64,000 nt of DNA from Planctomycetota bacterium (GCA_019456255.1 VRUG01000003.1:124001-188000), one strand, 5' to 3'. Shown: positions 7,546 to 17,537, counted from the first letter of the stretch. Made by a program: numbers and translations. Notes: a model not told the origin generated them from the letters alone.

Positions 7546-9900
7546 ATGGATACAAAGGAAAGTTTATCAAAAACAAATACAGCAAACCGGAAAGGAACAG
7601 TTTTATTGCTCGTCATTTTGATATTACTGACCTTTGGGACAAAAGGGCTTGGGGCCGGGGGTGAAGATAAAGATGTAGGTCGAGTCAGCAACGAACAAAG
7701 GCTTGATGATGTATCATCGAAACTGGATGCACTGGATGATGAACGCGCAAAGCTGCTTGAAGAGAAAGAGAATCTTCAGATGCTTTTGTGGGGCGAAATG
7801 CCCGAAGAAGTTGATGAGGATGAATTCTTCGACATGTCAATCATTGAGCTGATGGAAGTCGAGGTCGGGCCTGTCGGCACGCTCACTAAAACTGCAGGTC
7901 CTCGTTACATTCCTTCTGCAGTAACAACAATTACAAGAGAGCAGATATGGTCAGCAGGTGCTCACAGCCTTAATGAACTGCTTGAGATTTATGTCCCAAA
8001 TCTTCAAACCTCAAGGCAGGACTGGGAACCTATGGCTCTTGGTATGCGAGGCATCATTAATGACCGCGATGACAAATGGCTTATGCTTGTCAATGGCAAG
8101 GTTATGAATGAGCGAAGTCACTATGGTGCCCTGAGTGAGCGTGACCTTCCCTTACTTGCCGACATTCATCATATCGATGTTGTACGTGGTCCGGGCTCGG
8201 CAATTTACGGCCCTGGGGCAATAGCAGGGGTAGTCAACATAGTAACCGAAAATGCGCTGACCTTTCAAGGGATGGAAATTATTGCAAAGGTTGGTGCAAT
8301 AGAGGAATTCGGTTCTTTCGAGTACAAGTTCGGCAGAAGGTTCAGCAAGGACAGCGGTGCATACCTTTATTTTGGTATTGACAAGTATTACGGCTCTAAC
8401 CAGGAAGATTCGCCGTTCGTACTCGGAAGATCATTCACGACACAAGGCGATAATTACAATGTGATAAAGGGCCAGCCGGTACCTTTCTCGGTCAACAATG
8501 ATGGCCAATCATACAATGATGTCCCGCGAATAAAGTTCCATGGACAACTCACACTTGGAGATCTTGATATCTGGGCACGATACAGTCGAGGCGGGGTTGA
8601 TCAGGTCAACCCGATGCAGGCTTATGACGATCCAAATGCAGCTGGCTGGAGATGGGGTCCGGAATGGGAAAACGCAGCCGAGAACCAGTCGCCTTCAGGG
8701 ACAGGATATCAGCAGTTTACTGCATATGCAAAATACAAGCAGGAATGCAGTGACACCTTTAAAGTTGATTATGTCGTAAGTTATGACACCTTCCGATATA
8801 TAAGACGTGACTTCTCGTACAATTTCAACCGTAACGATGAAGATGAATTGTATGCCAGAGTTCTGGCTACCTGGACACCAAATGAGAAGCATTCTTTCGC
8901 CTTTGGTAGTGAGGTTTCGTACGAGTGGTTTAATAGTATGGGAGGCGGAAACTACAACACATGGCACATTGGCGGCTACCGATGGGATAAGGAAAGATGG
9001 GACACAACCACATTATCAGCAATGGGCGAGTGGCAATATAATGTTTGCAGTGACCTAACCATGTTTCTTGGTGGGCGTGTCGACAAGAATACTTATACGA
9101 GTGAGTTGTGGTCACCTCGTGCAGCTTTTGTTTGGACACCAAATGAAAAGGACGCTATAAAATTTAATTTTACCAAGTCTGTGCGTATGCAAAATGCTGA
9201 GGAATCGCGCCAGACTAGACTAGATACCGGTGAGAAAGCCCCGCAGGAAACGTTGGAAAACTATGAGCTTAGATGGGAACGTCAGGCAACTGAAAATCTC
9301 TGGTTTGCTGCAACCGGTTTCGTTAGCGAATTAGATCTCATAGCATGGGATAGCACTGCTGTTGCAACCAGAAATGTAGGCATGGCGACGATTTATGGCT
9401 TTGAAGGTGAGGTTAATTACAAAAGGGAAAAGTGGCATCTCAATGCGTCGCATGGCTTCTCCACATTAGAAGACTTTGAATTACAGCCTGGGGCCTCAAC
9501 TTCAATGACTTCTCATCCTTCTGGTAGAGGTAAAGATTTGGCGGCCTGGAGCAACCATATAACAAAGGTACAGGCAGCCTATGAAATCAGCCCCAAATGG
9601 AAAGTGAACAGCTCAGTCCGTATGTACTGGGGATGGACCGGTGCAAGGGACTATGCCTATACCTCCGGGACCATAGATGACTCAAGCTTTGCTGAAGCCT
9701 ACGACATGAGCGTTTTCCTGAACATAGGTACGGAATACAAGTATTCTGATAACACGACGCTTCGTTTAGACGGTACGAATTTACTTGGTTTCCTGGATCA
9801 TGAGTATAACAGCAAGATAATAACAGGAGGGACAAACTTTAACAGTTATCGCAGTACCGCCCCGTCGTTTATATTTACGCTGATACATAAGTTTAAATAA
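7546..9900 (+). CDS. TonB-dependent outer-membrane receptor with N-terminal coiled coil
   Basis: 784 aa from the ATG at 7546 (a GTG at 7522 is an alternative). It has a signal-anchor segment (about residues 17-37), then a predicted coiled coil (about 45-80), then FFDMSIIELMEVEV, the pre-plug signature seen in many receptors linked to sensory loci. The plug domain follows, with ITREQIWSAG, VRGPGSAIYGPGAIAGVVNIVT and other typical segments, and a beta-barrel ends in an aromatic-rich strand (FIFTLIHKFK). It imports or senses a ligand across the outer membrane using TonB energy. The ligand is unknown. It is followed 29 nt later by a second receptor with the same signature, then YfiR-like and kinase genes, so a sensory role is likely. 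Confidence 0.88.
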   Translation: MDTKESLSKTNTANRKGTVLLLVILILLTFGTKGLGAGGEDKDVGRVSNEQRLDDVSSKLDALDDERAKLLEEKENLQMLLWGEMPEEVDEDEFFDMSIIELMEVEVGPVGTLTKTAGPRYIPSAVTTITREQIWSAGAHSLNELLEIYVPNLQTSRQDWEPMALGMRGIINDRDDKWLMLVNGKVMNERSHYGALSERDLPLLADIHHIDVVRGPGSAIYGPGAIAGVVNIVTENALTFQGMEIIAKVGAIEEFGSFEYKFGRRFSKDSGAYLYFGIDKYYGSNQEDSPFVLGRSFTTQGDNYNVIKGQPVPFSVNNDGQSYNDVPRIKFHGQLTLGDLDIWARYSRGGVDQVNPMQAYDDPNAAGWRWGPEWENAAENQSPSGTGYQQFTAYAKYKQECSDTFKVDYVVSYDTFRYIRRDFSYNFNRNDEDELYARVLATWTPNEKHSFAFGSEVSYEWFNSMGGGNYNTWHIGGYRWDKERWDTTTLSAMGEWQYNVCSDLTMFLGGRVDKNTYTSELWSPRAAFVWTPNEKDAIKFNFTKSVRMQNAEESRQTRLDTGEKAPQETLENYELRWERQATENLWFAATGFVSELDLIAWDSTAVATRNVGMATIYGFEGEVNYKREKWHLNASHGFSTLEDFELQPGASTSMTSHPSGRGKDLAAWSNHITKVQAAYEISPKWKVNSSVRMYWGWTGARDYAYTSGTIDDSSFAEAYDMSVFLNIGTEYKYSDNTTLRLDGTNLLGFLDHEYNSKIITGGTNFNSYRSTAPSFIFTLIHKFK

Positions 9901-9929
9901 TTAAAAACACCTGCTTGGGGACAAAGAAT

Positions 9930-11912
9930 ATGTTTGGAAGAATATATTCGTTAAAATGGGAGTTGGTATTGGCGGTGTTATTGTTACTTTTGGGTTCTGG
10001 GCCACCAGCAGTTGCCGCTTATGACCCAGAACCTAATGAAACAGAAGATTTCTTTGAACTCTCTATTGAGGAATTGATGAAGGTGGAAGTAACTATTACT
10101 TCAAAAAAAGATGGAAAGATGTTTGAAACTCCATCGGCTGTCTACGTACTTACCAGGGAAGATATTCGGCGTTCCGGTGTCACAAATATACCCGATGCGC
10201 TGAGAATGGTGCCTGGTATACAGGTGGGTAATTTCAATGCTAACAAATGGGCGGTCAGTGCCAGAGGATTCAATAGCGAGTTCGGAGATAAATTACTTGT
10301 CCTCATTGATGGACGAAGCGTCTATACTCCGCTCTTTGCCGGAGTCTATTGGGATGAGCAGGATGTGATACTTGAAGATATCGAACGCATTGAAGTTGTA
10401 AAAGGGCCGGGAGGAACGCTCTGGGGGTCAAATGCTGTAAACGGTATCATCAATATTGTGACAATGGATGCAAAAAAAACTCAGGGAACGATTATCACCG
10501 GAGGAGGTGGAATTGAAGAAAGAGCATTTACCTCCTTTAGACATGGCCTAAAGCTTAACGATAAAAGTTACGGCAGGATATATTCAAAGTATTACAATCG
10601 CGATGGAGGAATTTATACCGCTAATGGTGGTGTCGGGGCAGATGACTCTGAGAAACTACAGTCGGGTTTTAGATTCGACTGGGAAGAGTCGGATATTGAC
10701 CATATAACATTGCAGGGCGATGCTTATCACGGGCGAAGCGGACGAAATTCAACCGAAGCTACAGCGGCTGGAAATATAACAAATAAAGATGATAGCGAGA
10801 ATATCAGAGGCCCCAATGTTCTTAGCAGGTGGAACAGGAAACTCTCGGAAACCTCAGATATGTCACTGCAATTTTATTATGACCGCTCGGCACGCTATAG
10901 TTTTGTACTGGAACACACAATAGATATCTTTGACCTGGATTTTCAGCATCGCTTTAAGCTTAACCAGCAGCATAATTTTGTTTGGGGGCTCGGATACCGT
11001 GACATCAGGGACAATACAAGCGGTACTTTTGCTATTAATTTCTTCCCGCAGGACAGGTTAGACAAGATATTCAGTGCGTTTGTTCAGGATGAAATTACTA
11101 TCACTGAAAACCTGCTGAAATTTATCATAGGCTCAAAGTTTGAAAGAAATAATTATACAGGTTACGAATACCAGCCTTCAATGCGATTGTTGTGGACCCC
11201 GAACAAGAACAACACCATTTGGGCCGCATTTACAAGAGCCGTCCAGATACCTGCCAGAAGCCAGAGTGACATGGTCAACATCTTTAGTAATATACCGCCA
11301 TTTGTTCAGTTGTCTATCTCGGGTAGTGACGACCTCCAATCACAGGAGCTAAAAGCATATGAAATCGGGTACCGTACAAAAGTCGGTGACCGTATGTTAT
11401 TTGATATAACAGCTTTCTACAATGAATACGACCATCTATTCAGTATTGAGGGTAGTGGCGCAACGACATTTGACAACAAAATTTATGCTGAAACATATGG
11501 CACCGAGTTTGCGGCTCACTTGCAGGCAACCAGAAACTGGAAACTTATAGCAGGATACAGTTTTTTGCAGATACAGGCACACAGAAAGAGTTCATCCACC
11601 AGTATGGCCAAAGAAGTGGAATACGAAGGTAATTCTCCGCATAATATGTTTCAACTGCGGTCACTACTCGATTTGCCTTGCGGCCTTGAGTTTGACACTT
11701 CATTTTATTATGTGGATAATTTGCCGAATAACCAGGTGCCGCAATACATTCGTATGGATGTAAGGCTGGGGTGGAAAGTGGGGGACAATTTGGAGGTCTC
11801 GGTTGCAGTGCAAAATCTCCTTGATAGAGAACATAGGGAATTTATGGGTACAAGTTCGAATACTACCGAATCACAACGAGTAATATATGCTAAGTTAACA
11901 TGGAGATTCTAA
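9930..11912 (+). CDS. TonB-dependent outer-membrane receptor
   Basis: 660 aa from the ATG at 9930 (an in-frame TTG at 9915 is possible). It has a signal peptide (hydrophobic core about residues 13-28, AVAA cleavage region), then the pre-plug signature FFELSIEELMKVEV that closely matches the preceding receptor. The plug follows, with AVYVLTREDIRRSGVTN, ALRMVPGIQV, RGFNSEFGDKLLVLIDGRSVY and VVKGPGGTLWGSNAVNGIINIVT, and a barrel ends in a C-terminal RVIYAKLTWRF strand with terminal Phe. The plug is of the common siderophore/vitamin-like type, but the ligand cannot be told. Paired with the upstream receptor in an apparent operon leading to the YfiR-like protein and the hybrid kinase. Confidence 0.9.
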   Translation: MFGRIYSLKWELVLAVLLLLLGSGPPAVAAYDPEPNETEDFFELSIEELMKVEVTITSKKDGKMFETPSAVYVLTREDIRRSGVTNIPDALRMVPGIQVGNFNANKWAVSARGFNSEFGDKLLVLIDGRSVYTPLFAGVYWDEQDVILEDIERIEVVKGPGGTLWGSNAVNGIINIVTMDAKKTQGTIITGGGGIEERAFTSFRHGLKLNDKSYGRIYSKYYNRDGGIYTANGGVGADDSEKLQSGFRFDWEESDIDHITLQGDAYHGRSGRNSTEATAAGNITNKDDSENIRGPNVLSRWNRKLSETSDMSLQFYYDRSARYSFVLEHTIDIFDLDFQHRFKLNQQHNFVWGLGYRDIRDNTSGTFAINFFPQDRLDKIFSAFVQDEITITENLLKFIIGSKFERNNYTGYEYQPSMRLLWTPNKNNTIWAAFTRAVQIPARSQSDMVNIFSNIPPFVQLSISGSDDLQSQELKAYEIGYRTKVGDRMLFDITAFYNEYDHLFSIEGSGATTFDNKIYAETYGTEFAAHLQATRNWKLIAGYSFLQIQAHRKSSSTSMAKEVEYEGNSPHNMFQLRSLLDLPCGLEFDTSFYYVDNLPNNQVPQYIRMDVRLGWKVGDNLEVSVAVQNLLDREHREFMGTSSNTTESQRVIYAKLTWRF

Positions 11913-11968
11913 CTTAAGAAATATGAGCCTGTTTGAATGGATTTATATGAAATTTAATAACTTAAATA

Positions 11969-12589
11969 ATGAAGTTGAAAAATTTAATTGTGAAAAATAA
12001 AGTTTACATCTTGTTATTGATTTTGATTTTGGCAGCGGTCTCTTCAGTCATAGCTGACACCAAAACCGGGGCCGCCGCAAGCAGAGAGTATCGAATTAAA
12101 GCTGCTTTCCTGTATAACTTTATAAAATTTATCGATTGGCCACAGGAAAAAATGCCCGACAATGATGAACCCATAATTATTGGTATTGTCGAGTCAGAGG
12201 ACTTTATCAAGGCATTTGACCCGATTAAAAATAAGAAAGTCAAGGGGAAGAAAGTTATTTTAAGAAAGTTCGATAAGTTGGGCGAGATGGATGAAAATAA
12301 GGACCAGTCGCAATGGAGGCATAAAATTGCCGCACTTAAGGAATGTCACATCTTGTTCTTCTGCCATTTTGCAAACAAAAAAACTCAAAACCAGATTATT
12401 AAAGACTTAAGCGGTTTTTCTGTACTTACAGTAGGGCAGGCAGACGGCTTTCTTGAGAGCGGGGGAAATATCAATTTTATAAAAGAAAGACAGAAAGTGA
12501 GATTCGAGATTAATCTAAAAACCTCTAAACAGAACGAACTGAAAATAAAGTCCAGATTCTTAAAGTTGGCGATAAGAGTTATTAAATAA
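11969..12589 (+). CDS. YfiR-like periplasmic protein (DUF4154)
   Basis: 206 aa. It has an N-terminal signal segment (hydrophobic core about residues 10-28) and then the DUF4154/YfiR opening [20 protein letters not shown]. Other family blocks are [45 protein letters not shown] and a basic FEINL...LKLAIRV end. In Pseudomonas, YfiR is a periplasmic repressor that binds the sensor half of the diguanylate cyclase YfiN and releases it under envelope stress. Here it lies 25 nt before a histidine kinase with a YfiN-like CHASE8 sensor region, so I infer that it controls that kinase. I see no clear Shine-Dalgarno box before the ATG, so coupling to the upstream receptor is possible. Confidence 0.85.
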   Translation: MKLKNLIVKNKVYILLLILILAAVSSVIADTKTGAAASREYRIKAAFLYNFIKFIDWPQEKMPDNDEPIIIGIVESEDFIKAFDPIKNKKVKGKKVILRKFDKLGEMDENKDQSQWRHKIAALKECHILFFCHFANKKTQNQIIKDLSGFSVLTVGQADGFLESGGNINFIKERQKVRFEINLKTSKQNELKIKSRFLKLAIRVIK

Positions 12590-12614
12590 AAACGGAAAGT
12601 TGAAAGGCTCGGCT

Positions 12615-14510
12615 ATGTTAGTTTTGCGTGATATGAAAATAAAGCATAAACTTACAGCTATCACTATGCTTACATGTGTTGTTGCGATTCTTTTAATAGC
12701 TGTCACTGTTATCTTGTGGACGCAAAACGCTTCTCGTCAGTCACTCATTCATAATTTGACAACACAGGCAGAGATAATGGCTGATAACTGCAAAGCCGCA
12801 ATCGCTTTCGACGATGCAGAAGATGCAGAAGAAACACTAAGAGCTTTTCGTACCCAACCAGCAATAATATATGCCGTCATTTATACTAAAAAGGGAAAAG
12901 CCTTTGCCAGTTATCCAAGCAATATAATAGTTGATGATATAAACCTCTCGGAAATCTCATGGAAGCGTGACTATTATTTCGGGGACAACTATCTCATTGC
13001 AATTAAAAAAATCGACCTTGAGGGGGAAATGATTGGAAGCTTAGCTGTTAAATCAGATTTGCGTATATTAAGCAAATTGTTCAGGCATAATATGACGATT
13101 GTCGGCGGTATTCTGATGGTAGCAATTTTAGTCTCATATCTTCTATTGTCTTATCTTCAGGGTGTCATAACTAACCCGATACTAAGTTTAACGGAAACTG
13201 CAAAAAAAATCTCCGAAGAAAAGAAATACATCTACCGAGCATCAAAAACAAGTAATGATGAGATTGGTATTTTAATAGATTCATTTAACGAAATGTTGAG
13301 CCAGCTTCAGCAACGAGATGAGCAACTGCACCTGGCAAAAGAGCAGGCAGAACAGGCTAATATGGCTAAAAGTGAATTCCTCGCGAAAATGAGCCATGAA
13401 ATTAGAACGCCAATGAATGGCGTTATAGGAATGCTTGGTTTACTCAGGGGGACGGAACTGGACGATAGACAGATTAGGTATGCCGATATTGCCTCAACCT
13501 CAGCTAATAATCTACTCAAAATTATCAATGATATACTGGACCTCTCGAAAGTAGAAGCCGGAAAAGTTGAAATAGATATCGAGGACTTTGACCTTATGGT
13601 GACAATCGAAGACACAATCGAAATATTTACACATAGTGCGTTAGAGAAGAGCAACGAATTGATGTGCGATATCGACCTCGAAGCCGATGCATTGAATGTT
13701 TCAGGAGATCAGACAAAACTTCGACAGGTACTTATAAATCTGGTAGGCAACGCTCTTAAATTTACCGAAAATGGCGAAGTAATGGTCAAGGTTACCCAGC
13801 AGGGAGCAACGCCTACTCATGTCACGGTTCGTTTTGATATAACCGATACGGGTATTGGAATTCCGCAAGACAAACTAAACAAAATTTTCGAGCGGTTTTC
13901 ACAGGTTGATTCTTCAACTACACGCAAATTTGGAGGTACTGGACTGGGCCTGGCTATTTCAAAACACCTCGTCGGAATGATGGGAGGAGAAATAGGCGTA
14001 GAAAGCCAGGAAGAGCAGGGCTCGACGTTCTGGTTTACAGTTAAACTTGGCAAACAAACAAAAGGAAAGCCGAAAATAGCAAAATCAGCCATGGCTGACG
14101 AACTGGCGAAAACAAACATACTTATTGTAGAAGATAATTTAAGTAATAGAAATCTGCTCAAGCAGGAAATGCAAAGATGGGGAACAGGGGTCGAGACAGC
14201 GACCAAGGGACAAAACATCCTGGACTTGCTTGAACAATATCACTTGGAAGGTAAAGAAATAAATATCATTTTATTGGATACGAATTCATCGGCTGATGTA
14301 GTGGAGTTGTGCAAATCTATTAAAGCCAAAACAGAATTCGAGGATATAAGTCTGATTTTAATGGGAACCATCGATATGCAAGCTTTGCCAAAGGGTGTTG
14401 ATAGTACTTTATTCGCGAAGTGTTTGACCAAACCAGTCAAACAGTCAGAACTTTATAACGCTATTGTAGAAATAATTTCAAAGACTTTAAATAAATTATG
14501 GAAGGGGTAA
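12615..14510 (+). CDS. Hybrid histidine kinase, CHASE8-like sensor, HAMP, HisKA, HATPase_c, REC
   Basis: 631 aa from the ATG at 12615, with GAAAGG 8 nt upstream; a TTG at 12600 is possible. TM1 is at about residues 14-36. The periplasmic part (about 37-155) looks like CHASE8, including the [19 protein letters not shown] segment typical of YfiN-like sensors. TM2 is at about 160-182, then HAMP. The HisKA phosphoacceptor His261 is in [12 protein letters not shown]. HATPase_c has [25 protein letters not shown] and GTGLGLAIS. The C-terminal receiver keeps VEDN and an Asp in IILLDTNSS, but lacks the usual MPxMDG context, so it may be weak. A second, orthodox receiver follows as a separate gene 4 nt later, as if a two-receiver kinase had been split. 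Confidence 0.92.
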   Translation: MLVLRDMKIKHKLTAITMLTCVVAILLIAVTVILWTQNASRQSLIHNLTTQAEIMADNCKAAIAFDDAEDAEETLRAFRTQPAIIYAVIYTKKGKAFASYPSNIIVDDINLSEISWKRDYYFGDNYLIAIKKIDLEGEMIGSLAVKSDLRILSKLFRHNMTIVGGILMVAILVSYLLLSYLQGVITNPILSLTETAKKISEEKKYIYRASKTSNDEIGILIDSFNEMLSQLQQRDEQLHLAKEQAEQANMAKSEFLAKMSHEIRTPMNGVIGMLGLLRGTELDDRQIRYADIASTSANNLLKIINDILDLSKVEAGKVEIDIEDFDLMVTIEDTIEIFTHSALEKSNELMCDIDLEADALNVSGDQTKLRQVLINLVGNALKFTENGEVMVKVTQQGATPTHVTVRFDITDTGIGIPQDKLNKIFERFSQVDSSTTRKFGGTGLGLAISKHLVGMMGGEIGVESQEEQGSTFWFTVKLGKQTKGKPKIAKSAMADELAKTNILIVEDNLSNRNLLKQEMQRWGTGVETATKGQNILDLLEQYHLEGKEINIILLDTNSSADVVELCKSIKAKTEFEDISLILMGTIDMQALPKGVDSTLFAKCLTKPVKQSELYNAIVEIISKTLNKLWKG

Positions 14511-14514
14511 GATT

Positions 14515-14940
14515 ATGCCTAAAACACAATTGTCTATTAACAAAAAGGGAGCCAAAATACTGATAGTAGAAGATAACGAAATTAATAAGATAGTCGTTTG
14601 CGAGATATTAGGCGAAAACGAATGTGACTTGAAAGTAGTAGAAAACGGAGAACAGGCTATTGATGCCGTACTAAAAGAAAAATACGACTTGGTACTTATG
14701 GATTGCGAGATGCCAGGAATGGACGGGTACGAAGCAACGAAAATAATTAGGGACCACGAACAAAAAGGCGAAAAACTCGCTCGGTCTGGAGATAAGCTTG
14801 CGATAATAGCTGTGACTGCAAATGCTATAAAAGGGGACAGGGAACGATGCATCGAGACTGGTATGGATGATTACGTGAGCAAGCCGTTTGACCCAGTTGA
14901 GTTATTTGAAGTGATAAATTCGCATATACCTGCAGAATAA
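14515..14940 (+). CDS. Single-domain response regulator (REC), kinase partner
   Basis: 141 aa, only a receiver domain: VEDN at 18-21, phosphoacceptor Asp63 in LVLMDCEMPGMDGYEAT, Thr/Ala in AVTANAIKGD and Lys in YVSKPFDP. This is the sequence type of the last receiver in BarA/ArcB-class hybrid kinases. It starts 4 nt after the kinase stop with GGAAGGGG upstream, so it is surely cotranscribed. I infer that it takes phosphate from the adjacent kinase. No HPt or DNA-binding output is encoded here, so the final output lies elsewhere. Confidence 0.92.
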   Translation: MPKTQLSINKKGAKILIVEDNEINKIVVCEILGENECDLKVVENGEQAIDAVLKEKYDLVLMDCEMPGMDGYEATKIIRDHEQKGEKLARSGDKLAIIAVTANAIKGDRERCIETGMDDYVSKPFDPVELFEVINSHIPAE

Positions 14941-15040
14941 TCGCAAGAGATTTAGTTGAAAAACCAAATCGCCACAGTTGCACAGCCTATTCCCAAACTA
15001 TGTACACGCCGTTATAAACCACGCCTGTAAAACGAAAACT

Positions 15041-15056
15041 GAATTACCTGTAATTC
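15041..15056. promoter_or_regulatory. 16-bp palindrome upstream of the GH5 promoter
   Basis: GAATTAC and GTAATTC are perfect inverted arms around CT. The site ends 22 nt upstream of the predicted -35 box at 15079, a position suited to an activator. No regulator can be assigned. Confidence 0.45.
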
Positions 15057-15078
15057 ATATATGTAAAAAACATAAGTT

Positions 15079-15107
15079 TTGCTAAGAAACAGTTTCGTGG
15101 TTATAAT
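15079..15107 (+). promoter_or_regulatory. Sigma-70-like promoter of the GH5 gene
   Basis: TTGCTA (15079-15084), a 17-nt spacer and TATAAT (15102-15107). The predicted start near 15114 leaves a leader of about 36 nt before the ATG at 15150. Confidence 0.6.
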
Positions 15108-15149
15108 GACCCGATATTCCTAATCGCGAGTTTTAAAGAAAGGTGAATC

Positions 15150-17240
15150 ATGAAAAACCGGACATCAGCACTTCTAATATCGTTGCTCATAATTTCAAAT
15201 GTTTTCGGCTACTACACAACAAAAGGCCAGGACGTCATCGACAAGGTCACTGGTGAAACAGTGATACTGCAGGGCTTCGGCATAGGCTGCTGGCTACTGC
15301 CCGAGGGCTATATGTGGGGCATACGCAAAATTGACAGACCAAGACAATTCGAAAAAGCCATTGAGGATTTGATTGGCGCAGAAGACGCAAAAAACTTCTG
15401 GCAGCTTTACCATGACAATTTCCTCATCGAAGATGATGTCAAGGCCATGAAACTTATGGGAGTAAATTCAATTCGCATTGCGCTGCTGGCATCAATGTTA
15501 CAGCCAAGGCAAGGTCAGCCCGACAAACCGCCTTACAAATATTCCGAAGAGGGTTTTAAATATCTCGACAGAGTGGTCGATTGGTGCACAAAATATAAAG
15601 TCGGACTTATATGGGATATGCACGGTGCGCCGGGAGGGCAAAACGCTGCAAATATTTCCGATAGTGACGGAGTCGCAAGGCTTTGGACAGAAAAGGAAAA
15701 GTATTGGCCAAGATGTATCGAGCTTTGGTACAAAATCGCCGAGCGTTACAAAGATAAGGATTGCATCGTCGGATACGACCTGCTTAACGAACCCCTGCTC
15801 AAAAGATACGAGGGCGTAGACGTCGCGCTTTTGAGAGAATTCTATGTCGAACTCACCAAAAAAATAAGAACCGTTGACACCGATGGAATTATCTTTATCG
15901 AAGGTGATGACTGGGCACAGGATTTTACGATACTCGAACCTCTCGACTGGGACGAGCATTTGGTTGTCGCGTTTCATTCGTATCCGCCGACATCAAACCA
16001 GCAAGGCATGCAGCGGTGGGATGATTTGCGTATCAAATATAATGTTCCGCTTTGGCACGGCGAGACGGGCGAGCAGCGAGCACCTTACAGAATAAATAAA
16101 ATGTCAACCGAATTTCTAAACTCGGTAAATGTCGGATGGAACTGGTGGACGCATAAAAAATTCAACCGAAGTACCCAGCCTTGGAACTGCCCCAGAACAG
16201 AAGGCTTCCAAAAAATACTCGATTACTGGAAGGGCAAGGCGCCAAAGCCTACCAAAATACAGGCAAAGGAATGGTTCTTCGATCAGGCAAGCAGGCTACA
16301 TTCCGATTATTGTGAATTTGTGCCGGAGATGGTGGACTCTTTGGTACCACTAAAAGCGGAAAAATACCTCGCTGTGCGCAAACCTCTTAGACCGCGAATC
16401 TTGGAACAACCGCAAGATGTGCAATTACAGGTCTGCGATTCGGCAAGTCTGATCGTGCGGGTCAGCGGACATCCGCTTAATTTTATATGGAAAAAGAATG
16501 GAAAAGAAATACCGAACCAAAATAATGCACGCCTTAGAATCGAAAAGCCTTCCTTAAAAGACAACGGCTCAAAATACAGCGTGATCGTATTTAATGAAAA
16601 AGGCTCCGTGACAAGTAAGGACGTGACACTCACAGTCAAAAAGTATTCCGGGCCTGTAATCAAAAAGACGGCCCATGCCCCGAAGATTGACGGTGTCGCT
16701 GATGATGTATGGAACCAGACTAATGCGTTGACACTCGATAATAGGATTTTGGGCGGAAAAAATTCAAAACAGGATCTCTCTGCCAATTTCAAAATACTTT
16801 GGGATGAAAAGTTCCTCTACCTGTTAGTCGAAGTGACAGACGATATAAAGTTCCATAGAGGCGAACCAACATTTCAAAATGACAGCGTGGAATTCTATGT
16901 CGATTATGATAACAGTAAATCTGGTTACTACGATGACGATGATTATCAGTTTAGATACGAGTGGAACTGGAAAAAAATATCTACAAGGCGAGGGAAAAAA
17001 TTAGAAGACATTATTGCTGCACAAACCGACCACGATAAAGGCTATGTCATGGAACTTGCTGTTCCGTGGGAGGAACTTGGTGGCGAAGCACCTGCGGGAA
17101 AATATATTGGAATAGATGTACATGTAAATGACAATGACAACAAAAAAGCAAGAGAAGCGAAAATCGCATGGAAAGCGAAATCCGACAGCTCGCATTCAAA
17201 CCCGATGTCATTCGGTACCATGAAACTTACTGAAAATTAA
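15150..17240 (+). CDS. Secreted glycoside hydrolase family 5 enzyme with Ig-like and CBM9-like domains
   Basis: 696 aa. A signal peptide (about residues 1-20) is followed by a GH5 (beta/alpha)8 domain (about 25-370). The acid/base Glu214 is in the LLNEP motif and the nucleophile Glu305 in WHGETG. Upstream motifs SIRIALL and WDMHGAPGGQN fit cellulase/exo-glucanase-like GH5 subfamilies. An immunoglobulin-like module (about 405-490, PQDVQLQVCDSASLIV) follows. The C-terminal part (about 500-696) resembles family 9 carbohydrate-binding/DOMON-type modules: APKIDGVADDVW, a calcium-type acidic stretch YYDDDDYQF, and YVMELAVPWEEL. It would act outside the cytoplasm on a beta-glycan, exact substrate unknown. 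A good promoter and AAAGGTG ribosome site precede it, and it appears to stand alone. Confidence 0.9.
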   Translation: MKNRTSALLISLLIISNVFGYYTTKGQDVIDKVTGETVILQGFGIGCWLLPEGYMWGIRKIDRPRQFEKAIEDLIGAEDAKNFWQLYHDNFLIEDDVKAMKLMGVNSIRIALLASMLQPRQGQPDKPPYKYSEEGFKYLDRVVDWCTKYKVGLIWDMHGAPGGQNAANISDSDGVARLWTEKEKYWPRCIELWYKIAERYKDKDCIVGYDLLNEPLLKRYEGVDVALLREFYVELTKKIRTVDTDGIIFIEGDDWAQDFTILEPLDWDEHLVVAFHSYPPTSNQQGMQRWDDLRIKYNVPLWHGETGEQRAPYRINKMSTEFLNSVNVGWNWWTHKKFNRSTQPWNCPRTEGFQKILDYWKGKAPKPTKIQAKEWFFDQASRLHSDYCEFVPEMVDSLVPLKAEKYLAVRKPLRPRILEQPQDVQLQVCDSASLIVRVSGHPLNFIWKKNGKEIPNQNNARLRIEKPSLKDNGSKYSVIVFNEKGSVTSKDVTLTVKKYSGPVIKKTAHAPKIDGVADDVWNQTNALTLDNRILGGKNSKQDLSANFKILWDEKFLYLLVEVTDDIKFHRGEPTFQNDSVEFYVDYDNSKSGYYDDDDYQFRYEWNWKKISTRRGKKLEDIIAAQTDHDKGYVMELAVPWEELGGEAPAGKYIGIDVHVNDNDNKKAREAKIAWKAKSDSSHSNPMSFGTMKLTEN

Positions 17241-17308
17241 AAGCTTTGAGCCGGTGTTCACAGCAGCAATTTATGAGTATAATAACATAAATACAAAAGG
17301 GGATTGAG

Positions 17309-17512
17309 ATGCTTAAGAAATATTTTCAGCTTGAACAGTGTCAGACCAGCATCAGTACCGGACTGGCGTTCGGATTCATCTCTTTTGCCGTTATTAAGCT
17401 TGTTACCGGAAAAACCAAAGACATAAAACCTGCTATGTGGGTAATCGCAGTACTATCAGTAATGTTTTTAACTATGGATAAAATTGCAGAAATAGCAAAA
17501 AGTATTTTTTAA
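17309..17512 (+). CDS. Small membrane protein resembling the C-terminal tail of NCS2/AzgA purine permeases
   Basis: 67 aa with two predicted membrane segments (about residues 16-34 and 41-58). GLAFGFISFAVIKLVTGK, then K-D-I-K-P, then AMWVIAVL, reads like the last two helices of AzgA-type NCS2 nucleobase permeases, which normally end this way after about 400 preceding residues. No trace of the rest of a permease is upstream; GH5 ends 68 nt before. The frame has its own ATG and a GGGGATTGAG ribosome site, so it may be a working microprotein rather than a dead fragment. Family link from memory of the pattern, not from a search. Confidence 0.6.
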   Translation: MLKKYFQLEQCQTSISTGLAFGFISFAVIKLVTGKTKDIKPAMWVIAVLSVMFLTMDKIAEIAKSIF

Positions 17513-17537
17513 CTCAAATTTGCCGAGGGCGTATATT

